Origin: Azospirillum sp. B510
Lineage (GTDB): Bacteria; Pseudomonadota; Alphaproteobacteria; Azospirillales; Azospirillaceae
Assembly: GCF_000010725.1 (NCBI RefSeq)
Contig: NC_013855.1
Location: forward strand, 372,001 to 436,000
Length of the DNA stretch: 64,000 nucleotides
Reading direction: 5' to 3'
Under the pieces are notes generated by a model. The model saw only the letters and a program-made list of their open reading frames with translations. It did no database searches and was not told where the DNA came from. Both the position numbers and the translations under genes were made by a program. Positions 1-7,664 of this stretch are shown piece by piece. Each line of letters starts with the position of its first letter. The stretch's first letter is position 1.

Positions 1-330
1 GCCCTTGTCGAACAGCTCGTAGCCGACCGAGCCGCCGGACGGCAGGCCCTGCGCCGCCATGCGCATGCGCATCGGGCCGACCTGATCCGCCGGGACCATG
101 ATCTTGGTGCCGCTCTTGTCGACGCTGAAGGGAACCTTGGCCTCCTCCAGCTTCTTGGCGATGGCCGCCGCCTCCGTCGGCTGGAGCTCGGCGTAGAGCA
201 GTTCCATTTCCGGTGTCGACAGCCGGGTGGTCAGATAGACGAAGAATCCGATCAGCAGCAGCCCGACGCCGCCGATCGCGGCAAGGCGGGCGGGTCCGAG
301 ATTGCGCAAGGTCTGCAGCAGGTTGTTCAC
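1..330 (-). CDS. fliF: Flagellar M-ring protein FliF, N-terminal part
   Basis: FliF forms the MS ring of the flagellar basal body in the inner membrane. The 110 readable codons begin with a GTG (complement of 328-330) and read VNNLLQTLRNLGPARLAAIG, then a membrane segment at about residues 15-35 and the periplasmic start of the ring-building motif region (LLYAELQPTEAAAIAKKLEE). This matches the FliF N terminus. The gene runs off the left edge, so most of the protein is missing. GTG was chosen because GGGGA lies about 8 bases upstream and FliF usually starts directly with this short amphipathic segment. A sigma-54-like promoter lies about 75 bases upstream. Confidence 0.9.
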   Translation of the reverse strand, partial: MNNLLQTLRNLGPARLAAIGGVGLLLIGFFVYLTTRLSTPEMELLYAELQPTEAAAIAKKLEEAKVPFSVDKSGTKIMVPADQVGPMRMRMAAQGLPSGGSVGYELFDKG

Positions 331-403
331 GCGCGGTCCCCGATCGGATATCTCCCCGGCATACTCTCCACACAGCTCCGTTTCGCCAATGCGAGATGGA
401 TTG

Positions 404-419
404 TGCAAGTTCCGCGCCG
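404..419 (-). promoter_or_regulatory. Sigma-54-type promoter candidate for fliF
   Basis: On the minus strand the sequence reads CGGCGCGGAACTTGCA. It has the GG-N10-GC spacing of a sigma-54 promoter and a good TTGCA at the -12 element; the -24 element (CGGCGCG against TGGCACG) is weaker. It lies about 75 bases before the fliF GTG, giving a leader of about 60 bases. Sigma-54 control of flagellar genes is common in alphaproteobacteria. The match was found by eye, without scoring against a matrix. Confidence 0.45.
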
Positions 420-481
420 GGCATGCCTATGCTGTGGCATGCTGCGTCGTCTTGATGAAGAGAGGGTTAATCGGCGGCAAT

Positions 482-503
482 TTTTGCCGGGCGCCCGGCA
501 AAA
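482..503. promoter_or_regulatory. 22-bp perfect palindrome between divergent fliF and XRE gene
   Basis: The arm TTTTGCCGGGC is followed directly by its exact reverse complement. A second copy of the right half, GCGCCCCGCAAA at 512-523 against GCGCCCGGCAAA at 491-502, lies 21 bases further on, which is two helical turns. The palindrome sits upstream of both genes, so a terminator role is unlikely and an operator is the simplest reading. Apart from this, the sigma-54-like site and a weak promoter near 738, the 600-base gap (331-934) shows nothing recognisable. Confidence 0.5.
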
Positions 504-737
504 TATGCCTAGCGCCCCGCAAATGTTGCAGCCTTGCGACGATAATGTCAGCTTCCGGTCTGCAACCCTGGGTCACGATGCCGCAGGAGTTCGCCGCGAT
601 GGCGGGGCCGCCCAGGCATCGGCGACCGTGGGTAGGATGATACCGGCCGATGCGCGAAAGGAGTGCGATGGTATGACGAACCGGCCGATTCCAGCGAAAA
701 ACGCACTGTCCAAAAGAGGTATTCGACCCGACCGCGG

Positions 738-766
738 TTGACATCGACAGAACTCGATCATAGCTG
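738..766 (+). promoter_or_regulatory. Possible sigma-70-type promoter for the XRE gene
   Basis: TTGACA at 738-743 is followed after 17 bases by TAGCTG at 761-766. The -35 box is perfect and the -10 box is poor. The gene begins at 935, so the leader would be about 160 bases. Weak evidence. Confidence 0.3.
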
Positions 767-934
767 AGTTGCATTCCATGTCCGTAACCGGCCGATTCGT
801 CTTTCCCGGCGACGTGTTCCTAAGCTTCCGCGCCGAAGGCGATGCTTAACGGTGGACGGACTCGACCGGCGTCCCGGACGGCGGCGGGAAGAATCGGCTG
901 CCGGGACCAGCACAGGATCGAAGGGACCAAAGAC

Positions 935-1432
935 ATGAAGCGGCGTGGCCGGGAAAAGAAGGAAGGCCTGAACGAGGTTGATGTGTTCGTCGGCCAGCGC
1001 CTGCGGGAACTGCGGATGCTCGCCGGCCTGAGCCAGAGCGACGTCGCCTCCGCGCTCGGGCTGACCTTCCAGCAATTGCAGAAATACGAGCGTGGCTTCA
1101 ACCGCGTGTCCTCCAGCCGTCTGTTCACGCTGGGCCAGTTCTTCCGGGTTCCCGTCTCGGTCTTCTTCGAGGGGTTGGAGAACCGTGAGCCGGTGGCGGA
1201 GGGTGGCGTGCGGCCGGCGGCCGGTGGCGAGGAGCAGGAGAACACCCTGCAATCGCGCGAGGCGCTGATGCTGGCGCGTTATTTCCAGAGCATCCGCGAC
1301 CCTCACATCCGCGGCGCCATCCGCGAACTGGCCGAGCGCTGCGCCGAGCAACAGGCCGAGGGGGGGGGCGCGGCGGAGGGAGCGCCGGCACGCCGGCGCC
1401 GGCGGCGGGTGGAGCAGGGCGACCGCGCCTGA
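935..1432 (+). CDS. XRE-family helix-turn-helix regulator
   Basis: A 165-residue DNA-binding protein. Residues about 15-75 form a Cro/C1-type HTH (VGQRLRELRMLAGLSQSDVA, then FQQLQKYERGFNRVSSSRL), the single-HTH form common in alphaproteobacteria. A spacer follows, then a helical C-terminal part (EALMLARYFQSIRDPHIRGA) and a very basic tail. The ATG at 935 is preferred over an in-frame one at 842 because AAGGGA lies 8 bases before it and the HTH then sits near the N terminus as usual. Divergent from fliF; targets unknown. The palindrome at 482-503 could be its operator, but that is only inference. Confidence 0.85.
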   Translation: MKRRGREKKEGLNEVDVFVGQRLRELRMLAGLSQSDVASALGLTFQQLQKYERGFNRVSSSRLFTLGQFFRVPVSVFFEGLENREPVAEGGVRPAAGGEEQENTLQSREALMLARYFQSIRDPHIRGAIRELAERCAEQQAEGGGAAEGAPARRRRRRVEQGDRA

Positions 1433-1444
1433 TCCGTTCCACCC

Positions 1445-2062
1445 TCAGACCGGCTTCAGCCGCCGGTACTGCTCGAGGAAATCGGCCAGGGCCTCCTCCG
1501 GGCCGAGCGGCACGATGGCGGCCGCGTCGGGGGCCGGCAGGTCGCGCCAGTTGACCCGGTGCGGCGCGCAGAGGTCGCGCAATTCGGTGGCCAGCGCCCG
1601 CTGGTCGGCCAGCTTGACCGCCTTGGGTTCGGGATGGCGGAAGCCGAAACGGGCCGCCAGCGCCCGTTTGATCGGTTCGACCGCCTGCCGGATTGCATCG
1701 CGGCCGATCCGCACCTTCCATGGCGTCGGCCAGTCGCCGGTGAAGGCCTCCTCGCAATCATGCATCAGGGCGTCGTAGGCGTAGCCCACAGGCGCCAGCC
1801 GGCTGGCCAGGACGCAATGCTGGGCCACGCTGAAGAAGCGTTGGGTGTTGCCGACGAAGCGGCATTGGTAGGCCAGCGGGCGGGCGATGTCCTCGATGTC
1901 GAAGGGGCCGAAGTCCGGCCGCTCCAGATCCACCGTGCGGCCGGAATAGGTGATCATGACCGCCGTCGGCTCGGGCACGTCGAGCAGGTCGAACTGGTCG
2001 GGATGGGGAACGCGGGGCGACCCGCTCCGCCGCTTCGGCGTTGCTTTCGTCATGGCCCCCAT
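1445..2062 (-). CDS. HD-domain phosphohydrolase (YfbR-like)
   Basis: A 205-residue protein of the HD superfamily of metal-dependent phosphohydrolases. Visible metal-ligand motifs are the His in FFSVAQHCVLAS, the HD-type pair in ALMHDCEEAFTGD, and a later Asp in KLADQRALATEL. The order H, HD, D with the adjacent EAFTGDWPTPWK motif is typical of the YfbR/5'-deoxynucleotidase-like group (COG1896). The natural substrate cannot be told from sequence. It lies 71 bases downstream of the hybrid kinase on the same strand and may be cotranscribed. A second ATG at 2053 is an alternative start. Confidence 0.85.
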   Translation of the reverse strand: MGAMTKATPKRRSGSPRVPHPDQFDLLDVPEPTAVMITYSGRTVDLERPDFGPFDIEDIARPLAYQCRFVGNTQRFFSVAQHCVLASRLAPVGYAYDALMHDCEEAFTGDWPTPWKVRIGRDAIRQAVEPIKRALAARFGFRHPEPKAVKLADQRALATELRDLCAPHRVNWRDLPAPDAAAIVPLGPEEALADFLEQYRRLKPV

Positions 2063-2133
2063 GTCTCTACCAGATCGGGGGGGCGCCGCTCAACCGCGCG
2101 TCGGGCGGTGGCGTCGCATCGGGCATGCGCGCC

Positions 2134-4269
2134 TCAATCCTCGTTTCCGGTGGTCTCGCGGACCAGACTGCTGGTGGCGGTCACGGTGGTCTCCAGCAGG
2201 GGCAGCAGGGTGGCGACCGCCTCGGCATCGGTCGGGGTATCGTTGATGGCGCGGGCGATGGCGGCCATCCGCGGCGTGCCGAAATTGGCGGCGAGTCCCG
2301 CCAGCGTGTGGGCCGCCTGCTTCAACTCCTGCGGCCTGCCGGCTTGCAGTGCGGACCGGATGGCCGTCAGTTCGCGCAGGGCCGTTTCGGGCAGAAGTTC
2401 CAGCATGCCGTCCAGCGCCTCGCCACCGAGCGCCAGCCGCAGTTCCGCCAGCTTCACCCGATCGACCAGCGGCAGGGCGGAGAAACGGCTGCCCTCGGCC
2501 GCCGGGCGGCTGGGCACCGGCGCCACGCGCCCCTCCTGGGGCCGGGTGGCGAGATCGATCAGCACGGCGTTCAACTGGTCCCAGTCGATCGGTTTGGTCA
2601 GATAGGCGTCCAGCCCGGCGGCCATGTGGCCGTCGCGATGTTCCGGCATGGCGTCGGCGGACAGCCCGACGATGGGGATCCGGGCGACCGGTCCATCCAT
2701 CCGGCGGATCGCCCGCGCGGTCGCCCGCCCGTCGAGCACCGGCATCTCCATATCGAGGATCAGCGCGTCGTAATCGGCGGCGGCGATCGCGTCGAGCGCC
2801 GCGCGGCCGTCGGTCACCGCGTCGATCCGGTGACCGGCGCGGCTCATCATGGCGACGACCAGCATGCGGTTGATGTCGTTGTCCTCGGCCAGAAGAAGGC
2901 GCAGCGGCACCTGCGCCGCCGGCTCTTCCGTCATCTCCGCCGGAACCGGCCGGGCGCCGAGATCGCCCACCGGCCGCGCCTCCGCCCGGCGGGTGCGGAT
3001 CGAGAAACGGAAGGTGGAGCCGCGGCCCGGCGTGCTGGCCACCGAGATCTCGCCGCCCATCGCCTCGACCAGCCGCTTGCAGATCGACAGCCCCAGGCCG
3101 GTGCCGCCATATTTGCGGCTGGTCGAGGCGTCGGCCTGGACGAAGGCGTCGAACAGGCGGGCGCGCTGGTCCGCCGTCATGCCGATGCCGTCGTCCTGAA
3201 CCTCGAAGCGCAGGGTCATCGGCGACGCGGACAGGGGGGAGGCCGGCGGGTCGGGCGACCACACAGCGATTTCGATGGCGCCGCGGTCGGTGAACTTGAT
3301 GGCGTTGGACACCAGATTGTACAGCACCTGCCGCAGCCGCGTCGGGTCGCCACGGATGTGGCGCGGCGTGTTCTCGGCGATGGAGGCCGACAGGCTCAGC
3401 CCCTTGGCCGCCGCCCGCACCAGGAACAGCTGCACCACATCCTCGACCAGCCGGGGCAGCGAGAAGTCGATCTCCTCCAGTGTCAGCTGTCCCGCCTCGA
3501 TCTTGGAGAAGTCGAGCACGTCGTTCAGGATGGTCATCAGCGTGTCCGCCGACGACCGCAGCGTCTTGACCAGGGCGATCTGCTGCTCGTTCAGCCCGGT
3601 GCCCAGCAGCAGATCGCCCATGCCGATCACCGCGGTCATCGGCGTGCGCAGTTCGTGGCTCATCATCGCCAGGAAGCGGGACTTGGCCCGGCTGGCATTC
3701 TCCGCCGCGACGCGGGCGTCCTCCGCCTCCTCCCGCGCGCCGTCCAGCTTCTCGGCCAGCGCGAAGGTCTCGGCCGCCAGCCGGGTCAACTGCTCCTCGG
3801 CGGCGCGCAGTTCCTCCTGCGACCGGCGGCTGTCGGTGACGTCGGCACAGGTTGCCGTGATCCAGCGCGCGCGCCCGTCCGGACCCGGTACCGGCCGCAG
3901 GCTGAGCGCGTTCCAAAAGGCGCTGCCGTCCTTGCGGTGGTTCACCACCTCCACCGACAGGGGGCGCGCCTCGGCCAGGGCGGCACGGATCGCCGCCGCC
4001 GTTTCCGCGTCGGTGGCGGGGCCATGCAGGAAGCCGCCGTCCCGGCCGATCACCTCCTCCGCCGTATAGCCGATCATCTCCAGGAAGGCGCGGTTGCAAT
4101 AGACGATCGGGTGGTCGGGACGGGTGGCGTCGGTGACGGCGATGCCGGCGCCGCTGGCCTCCACCACGGCGGCGAACATCGCCGCGTCGGACGAACCGCC
4201 GAAGGGCGGCGGGGTGGCGGCGGGCGGCGCTGTCAAGGCGGCGGTCCTGGTCGGTTCGGTTTGGTGCAT
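2134..4269 (-). CDS. LOV-like PAS hybrid histidine kinase with REC and HPt domains
   Basis: A cytoplasmic hybrid kinase of 711 residues with no membrane segment. Domains in order: PAS of the LOV subtype (about 30-145), a coiled coil (150-190), HisKA (His205 in MMSHELRTP), HATPase (NLVSNAIKF, DDGIGM, GTGLGLS), receiver (LLLAEDNDINR, phospho-Asp in LILDMEMP) and a C-terminal HPt (AAHTLAGLAANFG). The LOV domain keeps the flavin-contact asparagines of VNHRKDG and FWNALS, but the usual GRNCRFL reads GRDGGFL, so the photo-adduct cysteine is Gly78. The start at 4269 places the PAS near the N terminus; no strong ribosome site is seen. A single-domain receiver lies divergently next door. Confidence 0.9.
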   Translation of the reverse strand: MHQTEPTRTAALTAPPAATPPPFGGSSDAAMFAAVVEASGAGIAVTDATRPDHPIVYCNRAFLEMIGYTAEEVIGRDGGFLHGPATDAETAAAIRAALAEARPLSVEVVNHRKDGSAFWNALSLRPVPGPDGRARWITATCADVTDSRRSQEELRAAEEQLTRLAAETFALAEKLDGAREEAEDARVAAENASRAKSRFLAMMSHELRTPMTAVIGMGDLLLGTGLNEQQIALVKTLRSSADTLMTILNDVLDFSKIEAGQLTLEEIDFSLPRLVEDVVQLFLVRAAAKGLSLSASIAENTPRHIRGDPTRLRQVLYNLVSNAIKFTDRGAIEIAVWSPDPPASPLSASPMTLRFEVQDDGIGMTADQRARLFDAFVQADASTSRKYGGTGLGLSICKRLVEAMGGEISVASTPGRGSTFRFSIRTRRAEARPVGDLGARPVPAEMTEEPAAQVPLRLLLAEDNDINRMLVVAMMSRAGHRIDAVTDGRAALDAIAAADYDALILDMEMPVLDGRATARAIRRMDGPVARIPIVGLSADAMPEHRDGHMAAGLDAYLTKPIDWDQLNAVLIDLATRPQEGRVAPVPSRPAAEGSRFSALPLVDRVKLAELRLALGGEALDGMLELLPETALRELTAIRSALQAGRPQELKQAAHTLAGLAANFGTPRMAAIARAINDTPTDAEAVATLLPLLETTVTATSSLVRETTGNED

Positions 4270-4456
4270 GATGCGAGGCCGTTGCAAGCATAGGACGTTG
4301 CCGCGCCGAATGCCATTCACCCATCGCGGTTTCCGCTCGTCTACAGCCCGCCGTATTGGGATTTTGTTAACGACTGTGCAATGGTGCATTCAGAAAACTG
4401 TGCCGGGCGGGCTGCGGCGGTGGCCGCCGGGGAACTTTGGCGGAACGGAGAGCGTC

Positions 4457-4891
4457 ATGGTGGTGGAAGCGAGCGGCCGGACCCACCAGATCCGGTCGAT
4501 TCACGATCTTTGCGTGCTTCTCGTCGAGGATGACGACTTCACCCGAAAGCTGATCTACCGGCTGTTGCACGACATCGGTCTGCGCAAGCTTTACGAGGCC
4601 ACCGACGGCATCCAGGCGCTCGATGTCCTGCGCAAGAACGGCGAGGAGGTCGATGTGGTGATCTGCGACCTGGAAATGCCGCGCATGAGCGGGCTGGACC
4701 TGCTGCATGCGTTGCGTACCGCCACCGGCAACCCGCTGGCCGATCTGCCGGTGCTGGTGCTGACCGGCCATCGCGAGGCGGATGTGGTGAAGCGCGCCAT
4801 CGCCTATGGCATCTCCGGCTATCTGGTGAAGCCGGTGTCGAAAGCCGATCTGATGAAGCGGTTGAGCTTCGTCCTGCAGAAACGGCAGTAG
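4457..4891 (+). CDS. Single-domain response regulator (CheY-like)
   Basis: A 144-residue protein that is a receiver domain with a short N-terminal extension. It shows LLVEDDDFTRKL with the acidic pair, the phosphoacceptor Asp in VVICDLEMPRMSG, Thr in VLVLTGH and Lys in YLVKPVSKADLM. It has no output domain, so it probably acts by protein contact or as a phosphotransfer intermediate. The divergent hybrid kinase, which ends in an HPt domain, is the likely partner. The ATG at 4457 has GGAG 6 bases upstream; longer in-frame starts would run into the kinase promoter region. Confidence 0.9.
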   Translation: MVVEASGRTHQIRSIHDLCVLLVEDDDFTRKLIYRLLHDIGLRKLYEATDGIQALDVLRKNGEEVDVVICDLEMPRMSGLDLLHALRTATGNPLADLPVLVLTGHREADVVKRAIAYGISGYLVKPVSKADLMKRLSFVLQKRQ

Positions 4892-5069
4892 CCCGGATGG
4901 ACAGGGGGCCTCCCCTGTCGGCGCCTCTTCGTGCCGCAACCCGCGCTGGCGCTTTCGTCTCCCTTGCTGTAGAAGGGAGATCGATGATGCCGCGACGCGA
5001 AAGGTCCATGGGTTCCTGCCATCCTTCGCCCGGCCCGCTCCGATCCCGTTTCCGGCATCGGGGAGAGCC

Positions 5070-5774
5070 GTGAGCAAAGATCGACCTCCCGGGTCGTCCT
5101 CCAGGTCGAACGACGCACGCCCGTCCGGTGCGGAACGGTCCTGCGACCGCGTTTCCGACCTGCTGGACGACTTCCTGACGCGTGGCACCGGGCCTGATTC
5201 CGCTGGCCCTCTTGCAAGCGATCCATCTCGCATCTCGCTCGGCGAGATCATGGACGCTTTGGGCGACCGCGCCTTCGGCGCCCTGCTGCTGATCCTGTCG
5301 ATTCCCAATGTGCTGCCGGTCCCCGGCCTGTCGACCGCCACCGGCGTGCCGATGATCCTGCTCGGCGCCCAGATGGCGGCGGGGCGGCACAGCCCCTGGC
5401 TTCCCCGTCGCATGTTGGCGGCCAGTTTCGACCGCAAGGCCTTCCTTGGTGTGATCCGCCGGGCCAAGCCCTGGGCCGAGCGGGTGGAGCGGCGTCTGCG
5501 CCCCCGCCTGCCGGCGCTGGCCGGTCCCACCGCCGAACGGCTGCTGGGGCTGGCGGTGGTGATCCTCGCCGGCATCCTCGCGCTACCCATCGTCTTCGGA
5601 AACCAGCCCCCGGCACTCGCCATCGCGCTGATCGCGCTGGGGCTGATGGAATCCGACGGCGTCTTCGTGTCGGCCGGCCTCGTCGCCGGCCTTCTGGCCA
5701 TCGCCATCGTCGCCGCCGTCCTGCTCGGTCTCGGGCAGGCGGCGATCGCCGTGGCGCAACAATTGATCGGTTGA
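5070..5774 (+). CDS. exoD: ExoD-family membrane protein
   Basis: A 234-residue integral membrane protein of the ExoD family, linked in rhizobia to exopolysaccharide production; its biochemical role is unclear. The family core SLGEIMDALGDRAFGALLLI is at about residues 56-75, followed by the NVLPVPGLSTATGVPMILLG segment and, near the C terminus, two or three hydrophobic helices (about 155-232). The start is GTG with GGGGAGAG just upstream. An N-terminal polar stretch of about 50 residues precedes the family core. The next gene begins 25 bases downstream on the same strand. Confidence 0.85.
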   Translation: MSKDRPPGSSSRSNDARPSGAERSCDRVSDLLDDFLTRGTGPDSAGPLASDPSRISLGEIMDALGDRAFGALLLILSIPNVLPVPGLSTATGVPMILLGAQMAAGRHSPWLPRRMLAASFDRKAFLGVIRRAKPWAERVERRLRPRLPALAGPTAERLLGLAVVILAGILALPIVFGNQPPALAIALIALGLMESDGVFVSAGLVAGLLAIAIVAAVLLGLGQAAIAVAQQLIG

Positions 5775-5799
5775 GGGAGCGCCCTTCGGGCACAAAGCC

Positions 5800-7104
5800 A
5801 TGATCTGGGAACTTTTGGTCATCGTCCTGCTGATCCTGCTCAACGCCTTCTTCGCGATGTCGGAGATGGCGCTGGTGTCGGCGCGCCGCGCCCGGCTTCA
5901 GCAGATGGCCGAGGAAAAGGGCGGCGCCGGCGCCCGCGCGGCGCTGGAGCTGTCGGAGGATCCGAGCCGCTTCCTGTCCACCGTGCAGGTCGGCATCAGC
6001 CTGACCGGCATCATCGCCGGCGCCTATGGCGGCTCGACGCTCGCCGAACGGCTGGGCATCGTGCTGGATGAACAGGTCGCGTGGATCGCCCCCTACGGCC
6101 ACACCGTCGCCTTCGCCCTGGTGGTCGCCGCCATCACCTATTTCTCGCTGATCGTCGGCGAATTGGTGCCAAAGCGCGTCGCCCTGATCTCCTCGGAGCG
6201 GATCGCCTCGCTGGTCGCCGCCCCGATGCGCACGGTGTCGCGCCTGTCGGCGCCGGTGGTCTGGGTCCTCGGCGTGTCGAGCGACGCGGTGCTGAAGCTG
6301 CTGCGCCTGCCGACCTCGCGCGAGCAGACGGTGACGGAGGAGGAGGTCAAGACCCTGATCGCCGAAGGCACCCAGAGCGGCGTCTTCGAGCCGGCCGAAC
6401 GCCAGATGATCGAAGGGGTGATGCATCTGTCCGACCGCACCGTACGGTCGATCATGACGCCGCGCCCCGATCTGATCTGGCTTGACATCGACGACAGCCC
6501 CGAGGCGGTCGGCCGCGAGATCTGCGAGAGCGGCTATTCCCGCTTTCCGGTCTGCCGCGGCGATGTGGACGAGTTGCAGGGCGTTGTCGCCGCCAAGGCT
6601 CTGCTCGATCAGGCGCTGAAGGGGGTGGCCTTCGACGTGCGGGCGGCGATGGTCCAGCCGCTGGTCGTCCATGACGGCACGCCGGTCTTCCGCCTGCTCG
6701 ACCTGTTCAAGCAGGCCAGCGTCCATATGGCCATCGTGGTGGACGAATATGGCAGCGTCGAGGGGTTGGTCACCATGACCGACATCCTGGAGGCGATCGC
6801 CGGCGAACTGCCCGACAGCAGCCATGAGGGCGAGGCCGGCGCGGTCCAGCGCGAGGACGGCAGCTGGCTGGTCGACGGCATGACTCCGGTCGAGGAGGTC
6901 GAGGCGCTGGTCGGGATGAAGAACCTGAAGGGGGAAGGCGATTTCCACACCATCGCCGGCTTCCTGCTTGATCAGTTCGGCCACGTACCGACCGCGGCCG
7001 AACATTTCCATTGGAACGGCATCCGCTTCGAGGTGGTCGACATGGACGGTCGCCGCATCGACAAGGTGCTGATCCAACTCAATCCGGAGATATCGGAGGG
7101 CTGA
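5800..7104 (+). CDS. CNNM/CBS-domain membrane protein (HlyC/CorC family)
   Basis: A 434-residue protein of the UPF0053/YtfL family, thought to take part in divalent cation (Mg/Co) homeostasis. The N-terminal CNNM transmembrane domain (about 1-185) begins with the re-entrant type motif ILLNAFFAMSEMALVSARRAR. Two CBS domains (about 200-330) follow, with SIMTPRPDLIWLDIDDSPEA and VVDEYGSVEGLVTMTDILEAI. The CorC_HlyC C-terminal domain (about 345-430) contains the family pattern GDFHTIAGFLLDQFGHVP. Length is normal. It lies 25 bases after exoD and probably shares its transcript. Confidence 0.92.
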   Translation: MIWELLVIVLLILLNAFFAMSEMALVSARRARLQQMAEEKGGAGARAALELSEDPSRFLSTVQVGISLTGIIAGAYGGSTLAERLGIVLDEQVAWIAPYGHTVAFALVVAAITYFSLIVGELVPKRVALISSERIASLVAAPMRTVSRLSAPVVWVLGVSSDAVLKLLRLPTSREQTVTEEEVKTLIAEGTQSGVFEPAERQMIEGVMHLSDRTVRSIMTPRPDLIWLDIDDSPEAVGREICESGYSRFPVCRGDVDELQGVVAAKALLDQALKGVAFDVRAAMVQPLVVHDGTPVFRLLDLFKQASVHMAIVVDEYGSVEGLVTMTDILEAIAGELPDSSHEGEAGAVQREDGSWLVDGMTPVEEVEALVGMKNLKGEGDFHTIAGFLLDQFGHVPTAAEHFHWNGIRFEVVDMDGRRIDKVLIQLNPEISEG

Positions 7105-7114
7105 GGCCCTCCCT

Positions 7115-7489
7115 TCATTCCTCCAGCGGCGGCAATCGGGAAACGAAACGACCCTTGACACCCTGCGGCCATTGCTTGAACGGAACGATCCCGTCGGCAG
7201 TGGCCGCGTAGGCGCGCAGGTAGGCGGTCAGCGTCTCGACCGTCACCTCGTCCGGCGCCATGTCGCCCAGCACATAGCTCATGCGGGTCGCCGCGCGCAC
7301 GGCGACGGCGCAAGCACGGCGGCAGCTCATCAGGCAGCGCATCGGCCGCAGCCGAACCTGTGCCGCCAGATCGGGGGCATCGGCCAGCGCCCGTTCCATC
7401 AGCGCCACCAGCTCCGCCCCCGGTCGGATGGCCTCGGGCGGGTCTTCCGGACGGCGGCAGGTCTCGCAAATGACAAGCTCGACGGTCAT
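7115..7489 (-). CDS. DUF1636 cysteine-rich protein
   Basis: A 124-residue predicted metal-binding protein of the DUF1636 family (COG5469). Cysteines lie at 8 and 11 (CETC) and at 52, 56 and 60 (MRCLMSCRRAC), resembling a thioredoxin-like [2Fe-2S] fold with a CxxC...CxxxC layout. The function is not established; in other genomes the family is often found near cobalamin or metal genes. It is the last gene on the minus strand after the ABC transporter, separated by 175 bases that include a hairpin, so it may be expressed separately. It converges with the CNNM gene 10 bases away. Confidence 0.8.
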   Translation of the reverse strand: MTVELVICETCRRPEDPPEAIRPGAELVALMERALADAPDLAAQVRLRPMRCLMSCRRACAVAVRAATRMSYVLGDMAPDEVTVETLTAYLRAYAATADGIVPFKQWPQGVKGRFVSRLPPLEE

Positions 7490-7592
7490 GCTTGGGCTTT
7501 CAGGATGCTTTCGGGTGTCACGAGGTTCGAGAGCTAGAGCCGTGCTCCGGCGCTGTCAACGGCTCGCGTCCTGTGTCTCCTGGATACGGCAA

Positions 7593-7619
7593 GGGCCGCC
7601 GGCTGTACGCCGACGGCCC
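7593..7619 (-). terminator. Hairpin after the ABC transporter operon
   Basis: Arms GGGCCGCCGGC and GCCGACGGCCC, 11 bases with one mismatch, and a 5-base loop. It lies 45 bases past the ATPase stop codon on the minus strand. The following T-run is weak, so termination may be incomplete and allow read-through into the DUF1636 gene. Confidence 0.5.
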
Positions 7620-7664
7620 CGAAACAGGAACCGCATTCCCCGACCCCGGAAAGGGGATGGCCCG

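Noticed and set aside
2041..4293. Long plus-strand open frame opposite the LOV hybrid kinase
   Set aside because: It is a by-product of high GC; its translation is low-complexity (Arg, Gly, Gln, His rich), while the minus strand encodes a full set of kinase domains.
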